Under the pieces are notes generated by a model that searched no databases, was not told the DNA's origin, and saw only the letters and a list, made by a program, of their open reading frames with translations. DNA of 6,503 bases from Deltaproteobacteria bacterium. GTDB lineage: Bacteria; Desulfobacterota; B13-G15. This document shows positions 5,543 to 6,503 of the stretch, one piece after another. Position numbers and translations under genes: made by a program. Numbering within the stretch: the stretch's first letter is position 1; each line of letters begins with the position of its first letter. Where the stretch lies: positions 1 to 6,503 of the forward strand of contig QMLK01000059.1 of the NCBI GenBank assembly GCA_003646705.1. Direction: 5' to 3'.

Positions 5543-6503
5543 ATGGCCCAGATCTTGACGGTGTTGGGAGTGCTGAACCTCTTCCTCGCCGGCGCCATGG
5601 TGGTGCCAGGGGTGGTATCGCTGCTTCACGGGGAGGACTGGTCGGTCTTCCTCAAGGCGGTCCTCCTCACGGCTGCCGCCGGCCTCGCCTCCTTCCTGCC
5701 GGCGGCCAGGCGCAGGGGGAGGGAGATCTCCAGGCGGGAGGCCTTCCTCATCGTCTCCTTGGGATGGCTCGATGCCTCCTTCTTCGGGTCTCTGCCCTTT
5801 CTCATCGCCCCCTGCTTTCCGTCGGCGGTCGACGCCCTCTTCGAGACCGTCTCGGGCTTCACCACCACAGGGGCCTCGATCCTTGAGGCCATCGAGGACC
5901 TCCCCAAGGGCCTCCTCTTCTGGCGTTCCATGACCCAATGGCTCGGCGGCATGGGGATCATCCTCTTCTCCATCGCCATCCTCCCCTTCCTCGGGGTCGG
6001 GGGGATGCAGCTCTTCAAGGCCGAGGTACCGGGTCCCTTTGTGGAGAAGCTGCAGCCCCGCATCGCCTCTACAGCCAAGATCCTCTGGCAGACCTATCTG
6101 CTGGTGTCTGCTCTGGAGGCGGCCCTGTTGACCTTCGGCGGGATGTCGCTCTATGACGCCGTATGCCACACTTTCACCACCATGGCCACGGGGGGCTTTT
6201 CCACCAAGTCCCAGAGCATAGGCCACTTCGGGACCTATCATCGCTTGGTGATCCTGTTCTTCATGTTGGTGGCTGGGAGCAACTTCGCCTTACACTGGAG
6301 GCTCCTGAAGGGACAGGTGGGGGGCTATTGGCGGGACAGGGAGTTCCGCTTCTACATGGCTATGGCCCTCTCCTCCACCTTCCTCATCGCGCTGGACCTC
6401 CTCTGGAACCTCCGAGGACCCCTGGGTAGGAGGCTCGAAGAGGCTGCCTTTCAGGCCGTCTCCATCATGACCACGACCGGCTACGCCACGGCCGATTTCG
6501 CCC
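5543..6503 (+). CDS. trkH: Trk-type potassium uptake channel subunit TrkH, N-terminal two thirds (partial)
   Basis: TrkH is the membrane-embedded potassium-conducting subunit of the Trk system. It belongs to the SKT superfamily, built from four M1-pore loop-M2 repeats. The 320 visible residues contain three pore loops: ETVSGFTTTGASI (101-113), HTFTTMATGGFST (209-221) and QAVSIMTTTGYATADF (304-319), each with the filter-type T-x-G core. Hydrophobic segments fit membrane helices at about 4-27, 37-53, 67-90, 125-150, 178-200, 233-252 and 268-288. SMTQWLGGMGI (129-139) after the first pore loop is highly typical. Family members are about 480 aa, so the fourth repeat is missing only because the window ends. 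The ATG directly follows the trkA stop (TAGATG), and GGAG at 5530-5533 inside trkA is 9 nt upstream. KtrB or another SKT protein is possible, but the TrkA partner with two RCK units and the extra N-terminal helices favour TrkH. Confidence 0.94.
   Translation, partial: MAQILTVLGVLNLFLAGAMVVPGVVSLLHGEDWSVFLKAVLLTAAAGLASFLPAARRRGREISRREAFLIVSLGWLDASFFGSLPFLIAPCFPSAVDALFETVSGFTTTGASILEAIEDLPKGLLFWRSMTQWLGGMGIILFSIAILPFLGVGGMQLFKAEVPGPFVEKLQPRIASTAKILWQTYLLVSALEAALLTFGGMSLYDAVCHTFTTMATGGFSTKSQSIGHFGTYHRLVILFFMLVAGSNFALHWRLLKGQVGGYWRDREFRFYMAMALSSTFLIALDLLWNLRGPLGRRLEEAAFQAVSIMTTTGYATADFA

Noticed and set aside
5017..5886. Plus-strand open frame of 289 codons across the trkA-trkH junction
   Set aside because: It is out of frame with two strongly conserved genes and consists of Gly/Arg/Pro-rich sequence, as expected for a shifted frame in GC-rich DNA.
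5426..6241. Minus-strand open frame of 271 codons opposite trkH
   Set aside because: Charged, repetitive translation without a domain; TrkH pore loops on the plus strand account for this DNA.

Overview
The window is ordinary chromosomal DNA from a GC-rich bacterium. Arginine is written mostly AGG, lysine mostly AAG and glutamate mostly GAG, a bias common in thermophiles. Genes are packed very tightly. This pattern, with argC directly behind rplM-rpsI, would fit a thermophilic member of the Desulfobacterota or a similar deep-branching lineage. That placement is inference, because there is no rRNA or other decisive marker. I see no mobile element, CRISPR array, tRNA, rRNA or phage gene.

Layout from left to right: (1) the first 190 codons of the acetolactate synthase large subunit gene, ilvB, on the minus strand and running off the left edge; (2) a 177-bp divergent control region (573-749) with back-to-back TTGACA boxes, a small central palindrome, and a leader with two hairpins in front of rplM; (3) a plus-strand unit rplM (L13) - rpsI (S9) - argC (N-acetyl-gamma-glutamyl-phosphate reductase) with gaps of only 10 and 13 nt; (4) a convergent minus-strand gene for an M48-family zinc metalloprotease lipoprotein with a C-terminal LysM-like domain, whose stop codon overlaps that of argC; (5) an 82-bp divergent control region (4093-4174) with a TAAAAT box on each strand and the inverted repeat GGTTAAAATTAACC; (6) a plus-strand potassium-uptake pair, trkA (complete) and trkH (first 320 codons, cut by the right edge), joined as TAG-ATG with no spacer.

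The genes fall into four functional blocks: branched-chain amino-acid synthesis (ilvB), ribosome synthesis tied to arginine synthesis (rplM-rpsI-argC), envelope quality control (M48 lipoprotein), and potassium homeostasis (trkA-trkH). All are recognisable families and I found no convincing undescribed system. The points worth a second look are the two compact divergent control regions, the hairpin that covers the rplM ribosome-binding site, the co-transcription of argC with ribosomal proteins, the shared TTAA of two opposing stop codons, the LysM-like tail on the protease, and the altered second nucleotide-binding domain of TrkA.
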